DNA from: Colletes latitarsis
Taxonomy: Eukaryota > Arthropoda > Insecta > Hymenoptera > Colletidae
Assembly (NCBI RefSeq): GCF_051014445.1
Contig: NW_027488369.1
Location: forward strand, 15,766,001-15,830,000
Reading direction: 5' to 3'
Length of the DNA stretch: 64,000 nucleotides
Shown: positions 17,101 through 30,270 of the stretch, in pieces
Numbering within the stretch: position 1 is the stretch's first letter
Layout of the letters: every line of letters starts with the position of its first letter
Notes under the pieces: generated by a model
The model's input: only the letters and a program-made list of their open reading frames with translations
Database searches by the model: none
Told to the model about the DNA's origin: nothing
Program-made: the position numbers and the translations under genes

Positions 17101-20100
17101 GACTGTTTCGTTGTGGAACCACATTACTACGGGATCGAAACCAGACAAAACCCAGGATCTGGCCAACAAGTATGCGAAAAATGCTAAAGCATGAGCCAGA
17201 TGATTGCAAATACCAGAACTAACCCAGACGTAACCGGCGTTATCCCCTAAAATATTAATCGCAACCAGGTTTAATTGACTGTTTCGGTGTGGTACCGCAT
17301 TACTTCGTGATCCAAACCAGAGAAAGGCCAGGATCTGGCCAACAAGTATGCGAAAAATGTGAAAGTACGAGTCAGATGAGGACAAATCCCAGACCTAGCC
17401 GAGTCATAACCGGCGTTATCCTCTAAAATATTGATCGCAACCAGTTTAATTGACTGTTTCGGTGTGGAACCTCATTACTACGTTATCCAAACCAGAAAGA
17501 GGCCAGGATCTGGCTAACAAGTATGCGAAAAATGCGAAAGTACGATCCGGATGAGGGCAAATCCCAGACCTAACCGAGACATAACCGGCGTTATCCTCTA
17601 AAATATTAATCGCAACAAGGTTTAATTGACTGTTTCGTTGTGGAACCACATTACTGCGGGATCCAAACCAGAGAAAACGCAGGATCTGGCCAACAAGTAT
17701 GCGAAAAATGCGAAAGTACGATCCAGATGAGGGCAAATCCCAGACCTAACCGAGACATAACCGGCGTTATCCTCTAAAATATTAATCGCAACCAGGTTTA
17801 ATTGACTGTTTCGGTGTGGTACCGCATTACTACGTGATCCAAACCAGAGAAAGTCCAGGATCTGGCCAGCAAGTATCCGAAAAATGCGAAATTATGAGCT
17901 AGATGATTGCAAATACCAGAACTATGCCTGACATAAACAGCGTTATCCTCTAAAACACGAATCAGAACATGTTTTTAATGACTGCTTCAGTGTGGTACCA
18001 CATCACTACGTGATCCAAACCAGAAAAAGGCCAGGATCTGGCCAAAAAGTATGCGAAACATGCGAAAGTACGAGCCAGATGAGGGCAAACACCAGAACTA
18101 ACCCAGACATAACCGGCGTTATCCTCTAAAATATTAATCGCAACCAGGTTTAATTGACTGTTTCGGTGTGGTACCGCATTACTACGTGATCCAAACCAGA
18201 GAAATGCCAGGATCTGGCCAACAAGGATGAGAAAAATGCGAAAGTATGAGCATGATGATTGCAAATACCAGAACTAACCCTGACATAACCAGCGTTATCC
18301 TCTAAAATACGAATCGGAACATGCTTTTAATGACTGTTTCAGTGTGGTAACACATTACTACGTGATTCAAACCAGAAACATCCCAGGATCGGGCCAACAA
18401 GAATGCGAAAAATGCGAAAGTACGAACCAGATGAGGGAAAATCTGAGACCTAACCGAGACGTAACCGGCGTTATCCCCTAAAATATTAATCGCAACCAGG
18501 TTTAATTGACTGTTTCGGTGTGGAACCACATTACTACGGGATCCAAACCAGAAAAAACTCAGGATCTGGCCGACAAGTACTCGAAAAATGCGATAGTATG
18601 AGCCAGGGGAGGGCAAATACCAGACTTAACACAGACATAACCTGCGTTATCCTCTAAAATATTAATCGCAACCGGGTTTAATTGACTGTTTCCGTGTGGA
18701 ACCACATTACTACGGGATCCAAACCAGAAAAAACCCAGGATCTGGCCAACAACTATTAGAAAAACGCGAAAGTATGAGCCAGATGATTGCAAATACCAGA
18801 ACTATCCCAGGCATAAACAGCGTTATCCTCTAAAATATTATTCGCAACCAGGTTTAATTGACTGTTTCGGTGTGGTACCGCATTGCTACGATGATCCAAA
18901 CCAGAAAGAGGCCAGGATCTGGCCAACAAGTATGCGAAAAATGCGAAAGTATGAGCCAGATGATTGCAAATACCAGAACTAACCCAGACATAACCGGCGT
19001 TATCCCCTAAAATATTAATCGCAACCAGGTTTAATTGACTGTTTCGGTGTGGTACCGCATTACTACGTGATCCAAACCAGAGAAAGGCCAGGATCTGGCC
19101 AACAAGGATGAGAAAAATGCGAATATATGATCCAGATGATTGCAAATACCAGAACTAACCCTGACATAACCAGCGTTATCCTCTAAAATACGCATCGGAA
19201 CATGCTTTTAATGACTGTTTCAGTGTGGCACCACATTACTACGTGATCCAAACCAGAAAAAGCCCAGGATCGGGCCAACAAGAATGCGAAAAATGCGAAA
19301 GTACGAGCCAGATGAGGGAAAATCCCAGACCTAACCGAGACGTAACCGGCGTTATCCCCTAAAATATTAATCGCAACGAGGTATAATTGACTGTTTCGGT
19401 GTGGTACCGCATTGCTACGATGATCCAAACCAGAAAGAGGCCAGGATCTGGCCAACAAGTATGCGAAAAATGCGAAAGTATGAGCCAGATGATTGCAAAT
19501 ACCAGAACTAACCCAGACATAACCAGCGTTATCCTCTAAAATATTAATCGCAACCAGGTCTAATTGACTGTTTCGGTGTGGTACTGCATTACTACGTGAT
19601 CCAGACCAGGAACAGGCCAGGATCTGGCCAACAAGTATGCGCAAAATGCGAAAGTACGAGCCAGATGAGGGCAAATCCCAGACCAAACCGAGACATAAAC
19701 GGCGTTATCCTCTAAAATATTAATCGCAACCAGGTTTAATTGACTGTTTCTGTGTGGTACTGCATTACTACGTGATCCAGACCAGAAAAAGGCCAGGACC
19801 TGGCCAACAAGTATGCGAAAAATGCGAAAGTATGAGCCAGATGATTGCAAATACCAGAACTATGCCCGACATAACCAGCGTTATCCTCTAAAATACGAAT
19901 CGGAACATGCTTTTAATGACTGTTTCAGTGTGGTAACACATTACTACGAGATCCAAACCAGAAAAATCCCAGGATCGGGACAACAAGAATGCGAGAAACG
20001 CGAAAGTACGAGCCACATGAGGGAAAATCCCAGACCTAATCCAGACATAACCGGCGTTATCCGCTAAAATATTAATCGCAACCAGGTTTAATTGACTGTT

Positions 20101-21140
20101 TCGTTGTGGAACCACATTACTACGGGATCCAAACCAGAAAGAACCCAGGATCTGGCCAACAAGTATGCGAAAAATGCGAAAGAACGATCCAGATGAGGGC
20201 AAATCCCAGACCTAACCGAGACATAACCGGCGTTGTCCTCTAAAATATTAATTGCAACCAGGTTTAGTTAACTGTTTCAGTGTGGTACCACATTACTACG
20301 TGATCCAAATCAGAAAAAGCCCAGGATCTGGCGAACAAGTATGCGATAAATGCGAAAGTACGAGCCAGATGAGGGCAAATCCCAGACCTAACCGAGACAT
20401 AACCGGCGTTATCCTCTAAAATATTAATCTCAACCAGGTTTAATTGACTGTTTCGTTGTGGAACCACATTACTACGGGATCGAAACCAGACAAAACCCAG
20501 GATCTGGCCAACAAGTATGCGAAAAATGCGAAAGTATGAGCCAGATGATTGCATATACCAGAACTAACCCAGACGTAACCGGCGTTATCCCCTAAAATAT
20601 TAATCGCAACCAGGTTTAATTGACTGTTTAGGCGTGGTACCGCATTACTTCGTGATCCAAACCAGAGAAAGGACAGGATCTGGCCGACAAGTCTGCGAAA
20701 AACGTGAAACTACGAGTCAGACGAGGACAAATCCCAGACCTAGCCGAGACATAACCGGCGTTATCCTCTAAGATATTGATCGCAACCAGTTTAATTGACT
20801 GTTTCGGTGTGGAACCTCATTACTACGTGATCCAAACCAGATAAAGCCCAGGATCTGGCCAACAAGTATGAGAAAAATGCGAAAGTTCGAGCCAGATGAG
20901 GGCAAGTACCAGACCTAACCCAGACAAAACCGGCGTTATCCCCTAAAATATTAATCGCAACCAGGTATAATTGACTGTTTCGGTGTGGTACCGCATTGCT
21001 ACGATGATCCAAACCAGAAAGAGGCCAGGATCTGGCTAACAAGTATGCGAAAAATGCGAAAGTACGATCCAGATGAGGGCAAATCCCAGACCTAACCGAG
21101 ACATAACCGGCGTTATCCTCTAAAATATTAATCGCAACCA
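14150..21140. repeat. Heterogeneous satellite segment
   Basis: About 40 monomers with mixed classes. Sub-blocks match other parts of the array: 14.46-15.28 kb resembles 10.23-11.05 kb, 16.72-17.4 kb resembles 25.61-26.3 kb (offset 8892), 17.96-18.6 kb resembles 27.03-27.6 kb (offset 9069), and 18.8-20.6 kb resembles 59.0-60.8 kb (offset 40,239). No gene is present. Confidence 0.8.
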
Positions 21141-21143
21141 GGT

Positions 21144-23200
21144 TTAATTGACTGTTTCGTTGTGGAACCACATTACTGCGGGATCCAAACCAGAAAAAAC
21201 GCAGGATCTGGCCAACAAGTATGCGAAAAATGCGAAAGTACGAGCCAGATGAGTGCAAATCCCAGACCAAACCGAGAAATAACCGGCGTTATCCTGTAAA
21301 ATATTAATCGCAACCAGGTTTAATTGACTGTTTCGGTGTGGAACCACATTACTACGGGATTCAAACCAGAGGAAACCCAGGATCTGGCCAACAGGAATGC
21401 GAAAAATGCGAAAGTATGAGCCAGATGATTGCAAATACTAGAACTAACCGAGACGTAACCGGCATTATCCCCTAAAATATTAATCGCAACCAGGTTTAAT
21501 TGACTGTTTCGGTGTGGAACCACATTACTACGGGATCCAAACCAGGAAAAACCCAGGATCTGGCCAACAACTATGAGTAAAACGCGAAAGTATGAGCCAG
21601 ATGATTGCAAATACCAGAACTATCCCAGGCATAACCAGCGTTATCCTCTAAAATATTATTAGCAACCAGGTTTAATTGACTGTTTCGGTGTGGTACCACA
21701 TCACTACGTGGTCCAAGCCAGAAAAAGGCCAGGATCTGGCCAACAAGAATGCGAAAAATGCGAAAGTATGAGCCAGATGATTGCAAATACCAGAACTATC
21801 CCAGGCATAAGCAGCGTTATCCTCTAAAATATTATTCGCAACCAGGTTTAATTGACTGTTTCGGTGTGGCAACACATTACTACGTGGTCCAAGCCAGAAA
21901 AAGGCCAGGATCTGGCCAACAAGAATGCGAAAAATGCGAAAGTATGAGCCAGATGATTGCAAATACCAGAACTATCCCAGGCATAAGCAGCGTTATCCTC
22001 TAAAATATTATTCGCAACCAGGTTTAATTGACTGTTTCGGTGTGGCACCACATTACTACGTGGTCCAAGCCAGAAAAAGGCCAGGATCTGGCCAACAAGA
22101 ATGCGAAAAATGCGAAAGTACGCGGCAGATGAGGGCAAATACCAGACCTAACCGAGACATTACCGGCATTATCCTCTAAAATATTAATCGCAAACAGATT
22201 TAATTGACTGTTTCGGTGTGGTACCGCATTACTACGGGATCCAAACCAGAAAAAACCCAGGATCTGGCCAACAACTATGAGTAAAACGCGAAAGTATGAG
22301 CCAGATGATTGCAAATACCAGAACTATCCCAGGCATAACCAGCGTTATCCTCTAAAATATTATTAGCAACCAGGTTTAATTGACTGTTTCGGTGTGGTAC
22401 CACATCACTACGTGGTCCAAGCCAGAAAAAGGCCAGGATCTGGCCAACAAGAATGCGAAAAATGCGAAAGTATGAGCCAGATGATTGCAAATACCAGAAC
22501 TATCCCAGGCATAAGCAGCGTTATCCTCTAAAATATTATTCGCAACCAGGTTTAATTGACTGTTTCGGTGTGGCACCACATTACTACGTGGTCCAAGCCA
22601 GAAAAAGGCCAGGATCTGGCCAACAAGAATGCGAAAAATGCGAAAGTACGCGGCAGATGAGGGCAAATACCAGACCTAACCGAGACATTACCGGCATTAT
22701 CCTCTAAAATATTAATCGCAAACAGATTTAATTGACTGTTTCGGTGTGGTACCGCATTACTACGGGATCCAAACCAGAAAAAACCCAGGATCTGGCCAAC
22801 AACTATGAGAAAAACGCGAAAGTATGAGCCAGATGATTGCAAATACCAGAACTATCCCAGGCATAACCAGCGTTATCCTCTAAAATATTATTCGCATCCA
22901 GGTTTAATTGACTGTTTCGGTGTGGTACCGCATTGCTACGATGATCCAAACCAGAAAGAGGCCAGGATCTGGCTAACAAGTATGCGAAAAATGCGAAAGT
23001 ACGAGCCAGATGAGTGCAAATCCCAGGCCAAACCGAGACATAACCGGCGTTATCCTGTAAAATATTAATCGCAACCAGGTTGAATTGACTGTTTCGGTGT
23101 GGTACCGCATTACTTCGTGATCCAAACCAGAGAAAGGCCAGGATCTGGCCAACAAGTATGCGAAAAATGTGAAAGTACGAGTCAGATGAGGACAAATCCC
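21144..23200. repeat. Satellite segment with a 704-bp local repeat, copied near 29.3-30.7 kb
   Basis: The monomer starting near 21,571 recurs at 22,275 (704 bp, four monomers), and that near 22,024 recurs at 22,552 (528 bp, three monomers). The block 21,144-21,786 recurs at offset 8186 (29,330 onward), while 22,376-23,060 recurs at offset 7482. The 704-bp difference shows that one copy gained or lost one tetramer. Confidence 0.82.
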
Positions 23201-23215
23201 AGACCTAGCCGAGTC

Positions 23216-26200
23216 ATAACCGGCGTTATCCTCTGAAATATTGATCGCAACCAGTTTAATTGACTGTTTCGGTGTGGAACCTCATTACTACGTTATCCAA
23301 ACCAGATAAAGCCCAGGATCTGGCCAACAAGTATGAGGAAAATGCGAAAGTTCGAGCCAGATGAGGGCAAGTACCAGACCTAACCCAGACAAAACCGGCG
23401 TTATCCCCTAAAATATTAATCGCAACCAGGTATAATTGACTGTTTCGGTGTGGTACCGCATTGCTACGATGATCCAAACCAGAAAGAGGCCAGGATCTGG
23501 CTAACAAGTATGCGAAAAATGCGAAAGTACGATCCGGATGAGGGCAAATCCCAGACCTAACCGAGACATAACCGGCGTTATCCTCTAAAATATTAATCGC
23601 AACAAGGTTTAATTGACTGTTTCGTTGTGGAACCACATTACTGCGGGATCCAAACCAGAGACAACGCAGGATCTGGCCAACAAGTATGCGAAAAATGCGA
23701 AAGTCCCAGCCAGATGAGGGCAAATACCAGACCTAACCGAGACATAACCCGCGTTATCCTCTAAAATATTAATCGCAACCAGGTTTAATTGACTGTTTCG
23801 GTGTTGTACCGCATTACTACGGGATCCAAACCAGAAAGAGGCCAGGATCCCAGGCAAATCCCAGACCTAACCGAGACATAACCGGCGTTATCCTCTAAAA
23901 TATTAATCGCAACCAGGTTTAATTGACTGTTTCGGTGTGGTGACGCATTACTACGTGATCCAAACCAGAAAAAGTCCAAGATCTGGCCAACAAGTATGCA
24001 AAAATGCGAAAGTACGAGCCAGATGAGGGCAAATACCAGACCTAGCCCAGACATTACCGGCATTATCCTCTAAAATATTAATCGCAACCAGATTTAATTG
24101 ACTGTTTCGGTGTGGTACCGCATTACTACGTGATCCAAACCAGAAAAAGCCCAGGATCTGGCCAACAAGTATGCGAAAAAAGCGATAGTATGTGCCAGAT
24201 GATAGCAAATACTAGAACTAACCCAGACATAACCAGCGTTATCCTCTAAAATACATATCGGAACCAGCTTCTATTGACTGTTTCAGTGTGGTACCACATT
24301 ACTACGTGATCCAAACCAGAAAAGGGCCAGGGTCTGGCCAACAAGTATGCGAAAAATGCGAAAGTCCCAGCCAGATGAGGGCAAATCCCAGACCTACCCG
24401 AGACATAACCGGCGTTATCCTCTAAAATATTAATCTGAACCAGGTTTAATTGACTGTTTCGTTGTGGAACCACATTACTACGGGATCGAAACCAGACAAA
24501 ACCCAGGATCTGGCCAACAAGTATGCGAAAAATGCTAAAGTATGAGCCAGATGATTGCAAATACCAGAACTAACCCAGACGTAACCGGCGTTATCCCCTA
24601 AAATATTAATCGCAACCAGGTTTAATTGACTGTTTCGGTGTGGTACCGCATTACTTCGTGATCCAAACCAGAGAAAGGCCAGGATCTGGCCAACAAGTAT
24701 GCGAAAAATGTGAAAGTACGAGTCAGATGAGGACAAATCCCAGACCTAGCCGAGTCATAACCGGCGTTATCCTCTAAAATATTGATCGCAACCAGTTTAA
24801 TTGACTGTTTCGGTGTGGAACCTCATTACTACGTTATCCAAACCAGATAAAGCCCAGGATCTGGCCAACAAGTATGAGGAAGATGCGAAAGTTCGAGCCA
24901 GATGAGGGCAAGTACCAGACCTAACCCAGACAAAACCGGCGTTATCCCCTAAAATATTAATCGCAACCAGGTATAATTGACTGTTTCGGTGTGGTACCGC
25001 ATTGCTACGATGATCCAAACCAGAAAGAGGCCAGGATCTGGCTAACAAGTATGCGAAAAATGCGAAAGTACGATCCGGATGAGGGCAAATCCCAGACCTA
25101 ACCGAGACATAACCGGCGTTATCCTCTAAAATATTAATCGCAACAAGGTTTAATTGACTGTTTCGTTGTGGAACCACATTACTGCGGGATCCAAACCAGA
25201 GAAAACGCAGGATCTGGCCAACAAGTATGCGAAAAATGCGAAAGTCCCAGCCAGATGAGGGCAAATACCAGACCTAACCGAGACATAACCCGCGTTATCC
25301 TCTAAAATATTAATCGCAACCAGGTTTAATTGACTGTTTCGGTGTTGTACCGCATTACTACGGGATCCAAACCAGAAAGAGGCCAGGATCCCAGGCAAAT
25401 CCCAGACCTAACCGAGACATAACCGGCGTTATCCTCTAAAATATTAATCGCAACCAGGTTTAATTGACTGTTTCGGTGTGGTGACGCATTACTACGTGAT
25501 CCAAACCAGAAAAAGTCCAAGATCTGGCCAACAAGTATGCAAAAATGCGAAAGTACGAGCCAGATGAGGGCAAATACCAGACCTAGCCCAGACATTACCG
25601 GCATTATCCTCTAAAATATTAATCGCAACCAGCTTCTATTGACTGTTTCAGTGTGGTACCACATTACTACGTGATCCAAACCAGAAAAGGGCCAGGGTCT
25701 GGCCAACAAGTATGCGAAAAATGCGAAAGTCCCAGCCAGATGAGGGCAAATACCAGACCTAACCGAGACATAACCCGCGTTATCCTCTAAAATATTAATC
25801 GCAACCAGGTTTAATTGACTGTTTCGGTGTTGTACCGCATTACTACGGGATCCAAACCAGAAAGAGGCCAGGATCAGGCCAACAAGAATGCGAAAAAAGC
25901 GAAAGTACGAGCCAGATGTGGGCAAATCCCAGACCTACCCGAGACATAACCGGCGTTATCCTCTAAAATATTAATCTGAACCAGGTTTAATTGACTGTTT
26001 CGTTGTGGAACCACATTACTACGGGATCGAAACCAGACAAAACCCAGGATCTGGCCAACAAGTATGCGAAAAATGCTAAAGCATGAGCCAGATGATTGCA
26101 AATACCAGAACTAACCCAGACGTAACCGGCGTTATCCCCTAAAATATTAATCGCAACCAGGTTTAATTGACTGTTTCGGTGTGGTACCGCATTACTTCGT

Positions 26201-26810
26201 GATCCAAACCAGAGAAAGGCCAGGATCTGGCCAACAAGTATGCGAAAAATGTGAAAGTACGAGTCAGATGAGGACAAATCCCAGACCTAGCCGAGTCATA
26301 ACCGGCGTTATCCTCTAAAATATTGATCGCAACCAGTTTAATTGACTGTTTCGGTGTGGAACCTCATTACTACGTTATCCAAACCAGATAAAGCCCAGGA
26401 TCTGGCCAACAAGTATGAGGAAGATGCGAAAGTTCGAGCCAGATGAGGGCAAGTACCAGACCTAACCCAGACAAAACCGGCGTTATCCCCTAAAATATTA
26501 ATCGCAACCAGGTATAATTGACTGTTTCGGTGTGGTACCGCATTGCTACGATGATCCAAACCAGAAAGAGGCCAGGATCTGGCTAACAAGTATGCGAAAA
26601 ATGCGAAAGTACGATCCGGATGAGGGCAAATCCCAGACCTAACCGAGACATAACCGGCGTTATCCTCTAAAATATTAATCGCAACAAGGTTTAATTGACT
26701 GTTTCGTTGTGGAACCACATTACTGCGGGATCCAAACCAGAGAAAACGCAGGATCTGGCCAACAAGTATGCGAAAAATGCGAAAGTACGATCCAGTTGAG
26801 GGCAAATCCC
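23216..26810. repeat. 1541-bp higher-order repeat with a truncated 134-bp monomer
   Basis: Sequence from about 23.2 kb recurs at offset 1541 and again partly at 2 x 1541 (for example 23,256, 24,797 and 26,338). The unit includes a monomer shortened to 134 bp (23,791-23,924 and 25,332-25,465, measured between GACTG landmarks), with the identical junction CCAGGATCCCAGGCAAATCC. Between the copies one monomer has been exchanged for another class (24.07-24.42 versus 25.61-25.98 kb), so exchange continued after duplication. Confidence 0.85.
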
Positions 26811-29800
26811 AGACCTAACCGAGACATAACCGGCGTTATCCTCTAAAATATTAATCGCAACCAGGTTTAATTGACTGTTTCGGTGTAGTACCGCATTACT
26901 ACGTGATCCAAACCAGAAAAAGGCCAGGATCTGGCCAGCAAGTATCCGAAAAATGCGAAATTATGAGCTAGATGATTGCAAATACCAGAACTATGCCTGA
27001 CATAAACAGCGTTATCCTCTAAAACACGAATCAGAACATGTTTTTAATGACTGCTTCAGTGTGGTACCACATCACTACGTGATCCAAACCAGAAAAAGGC
27101 CAGGATCTGGCCAAAAAGTATGCGAAACATGCGAAAGTACGAGCCAGATGAGGGCAAACACTAGACCTAACCCAGACATAACCGGCGTTATCCTCTAAAA
27201 TATTAATCGCAACCAGGTTTAATTGACTGTTTCGGTGTGGTACCGCATTACTACGTGATCCAAACCAGAGAAAGGCCAGGATCTGGCCAACAAGGATGAG
27301 AAAAATGCGAAAGTATGAGCATGATGATTGCAAATACCAGAACTAACCCTGACATAACCAGCGTTATCCTCTAAAATACGAATCGGAACATGCTTTTAAT
27401 GACTGTTTCAGTGTGGTAACACATTACTACGTGATTCAAACCAGAAACATCCCAGGATCGGGCCAACAAGAATGCGAAAAATGCGAAAGTACGAACCAGA
27501 TGAGGGAAAATCTGAGACCTAACTGAGACGTAACCGGCGTTATCCCCTAAAATATTAATCGCAACCAGGTTTAATTGACTGTTTCGGTGTGGAACCACAT
27601 TACTACGGGATCCAAACCAGAAAAAACCCAGGCTCTGGCCAACAACTATGAGAAAAACGCGAAAGTATGAGCCAGATGATTGCAAATACCAGAACTATCC
27701 CAGGCATAACCAGCGTTATCCTCTAAAATATTATTCGCATCCAGGTTTAATTGACTGTTTCGGTGTGGTACCACATTACTACGTGGTCCAAGCCAGAAAA
27801 AGGCCAGGATCTGGCCAAAAAGTATGCGAAACATGCGATAGTATGAGCCAGGGGAGGGCAAATACCAGACTTAACACAGACATAACCTGCGTTATCCTCT
27901 AAAATATTAATCGCAACCGGGTTTAATTGACTGTTTCCGTGTGGAACCACATTACTACGGGATCCAAACCAGAAAAAGGCCAGGATCTGGCCAACAACTA
28001 TGCGAAAAAGCGAAAGTATGAGCCAGATGATTGCAAATACCAGAACTATCCCAGGCATAAACAGCGTTATCCTCTAAAATATTATTCGCAACCAGGTTTA
28101 ATTGACTGTTTCGGTGTGGTACCACATTACTACGTGGTCCAAGCCAGAAAAAGGCCAGGATCTGGCCAACAAGAATGCGAAAAATGCGAAAGTACGCGCC
28201 AGATGACGGCAAATACCAGACCTAACCGAGACATTACCGGCATTATCCTCTAAAATATTAATCGCAACCAGATTTAATTGACTGTTTCGGTGTGGTACCG
28301 CATTACTACGTGATCCAAACCAGAAAAAGGCCAGGATCTGGCCAACAACTATGCGAAAAAGCGAAAGTATGAGCCAGATGATTGCAAATACCAGAACTAT
28401 CCCAGACATAAACAGCGTTATCCTCTAAAATATTATTCGCAACCAGGTTTAATTGACTGTTTCAGTCTGGAGCCACTTTACTACGTGGACCAAGCCAGAA
28501 GAAGGCCGGGATCTGGCGAACAAGTATGCGATAAATGCGAAAGTACGAGCCAGATGAGGGCAAATCCCAGACCTAACCGAGACATAACCGGCGTTATCCT
28601 CCAAAATATTAATCGCAACCAGGTTCAATTGACTGTTTCGGTGTGGAACCACATTACTACGGGATCCAAACCAGAAAAAACCCAGGCTCTGGCCAACAAC
28701 TATGAGAAAAACGCGAAAGTATGAGCCAGATGATTGCAAATACCAGAACTATCCCAGGCATAACCAGCGTTATCCTCTAAAATATTATTCGCATCCAGGT
28801 TTAATTGACTGTTTCGGTGTGGTACCACATTACTACGTGGTCCAAGAGAGAAAAAGGCCAGGATCTGGCCAACAAGAATACGAAAAATGCGAAAGTATGC
28901 GCCAGATGAGGGCAAATATTAGACCTAACCGAGACATTACCGGCGTTATCCTCTAAAATATTAATCGCAACCAGGTTCAATTGACTGTTTCGGTGTGGAA
29001 CCACATTGCTACGGGATCCAAACCAGAAAAAACCCAGGATCTGTTCAACAACTATGAGAAAAACGCGAAAGTACGAGCCAGATGGGGGCAAATCCCAGAC
29101 CTAACCGAGACATAACCAGCGTTATCCTCTAAAATATTAATCGCAACCACGTTTAATTGACTGTTTCGGTGTGGTACCGCATTACTACGATGATCCAAAC
29201 CAGAAAGAGGCCAGGATCTGGCTAACAAGTATGCGAAAAATGCGAAAGTACGATCCAGATGAGGGCAAATCCCAGACCTAACCGAGACATAACCGGCGTT
29301 ATCCTCTAAAATATTAATCGCAACCAGGTTTAATTGACTGTTTCGTTGTGGAACCACATTACTGCGGGATCCAAACCAGAAAAAACGCAGGATCTGGCCA
29401 ACAAGTATGCGAAAAATGCGAAAGTACGAGCCAGATGAGTGCAAATCCCAGACCAAACCGAGAAATAACCGGCGTTATCCTGTAAAATATTAATCGCAAC
29501 CAGGTTTAATTGACTGTTTCGGTGTGGAACCACATTACTACGGGATTCAAACCAGAGGAAACCCAGGATCTGGCCAACAGGAATGCGAAAAATGCGAAAG
29601 TATGAGCCAGATGATTGCAAATACTAGAACTAACCGAGACGTAACCGGCATTATCCCCTAAAATATTAATCGCAACCAGGTTTAATTGACTGTTTCGGTG
29701 TGGAACCACATTACTACGGGATCCAAACCAGAAAAAACCCAGGATCTGGCCAACAACTATGAGTAAAACGCGAAAGTATGAGCCAGATGATTGCAAATAC

Positions 29801-30270
29801 CAGAACTATCCCAGGCATAACCAGCGTTATCCTCTAAAATATTATTAGCAACCAGGTTTAATTGACTGTTTCGGTGTGGTACCACATCACTACGTGGTCC
29901 AAGCCAGAAAAAGGCCAGGATCTGGCCAACAAGAATGCGAAAAATGCGAAAGTATGAGCCAGATGATTGCAAATACCAGAACTATCCCAGGCATAAGCAG
30001 CGTTATCCTCTAAAATATTATTCGCAACCAGGTTTAATTGACTGTTTCGGTGTGGCACCACATTACTACGTGGTCCAAGCCAGAAAAAGGCCAGGATCTG
30101 GCCAACAAGAATGCGAAAAATGCGAAAGTACGCGGCAGATGAGGGCAAATACCAGACCTAACCGAGACATTACCGGCATTATCCTCTAAAATATTAATCG
30201 CAAACAGATTTAATTGACTGTTTCGGTGTGGTACCGCATTACTACGGGATCCAAACCAGAAAAAACCCAG
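26811..30270. repeat. Heterogeneous satellite segment
   Basis: About 20 monomers, including diverged forms such as AACACGAATCAGAACATG near 27.0 kb (also at 17.95, 54.85, 56.79 and 57.67 kb). The right half, from about 29.33 kb, is the partner of the 21-23 kb block. No gene is present. Confidence 0.8.
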
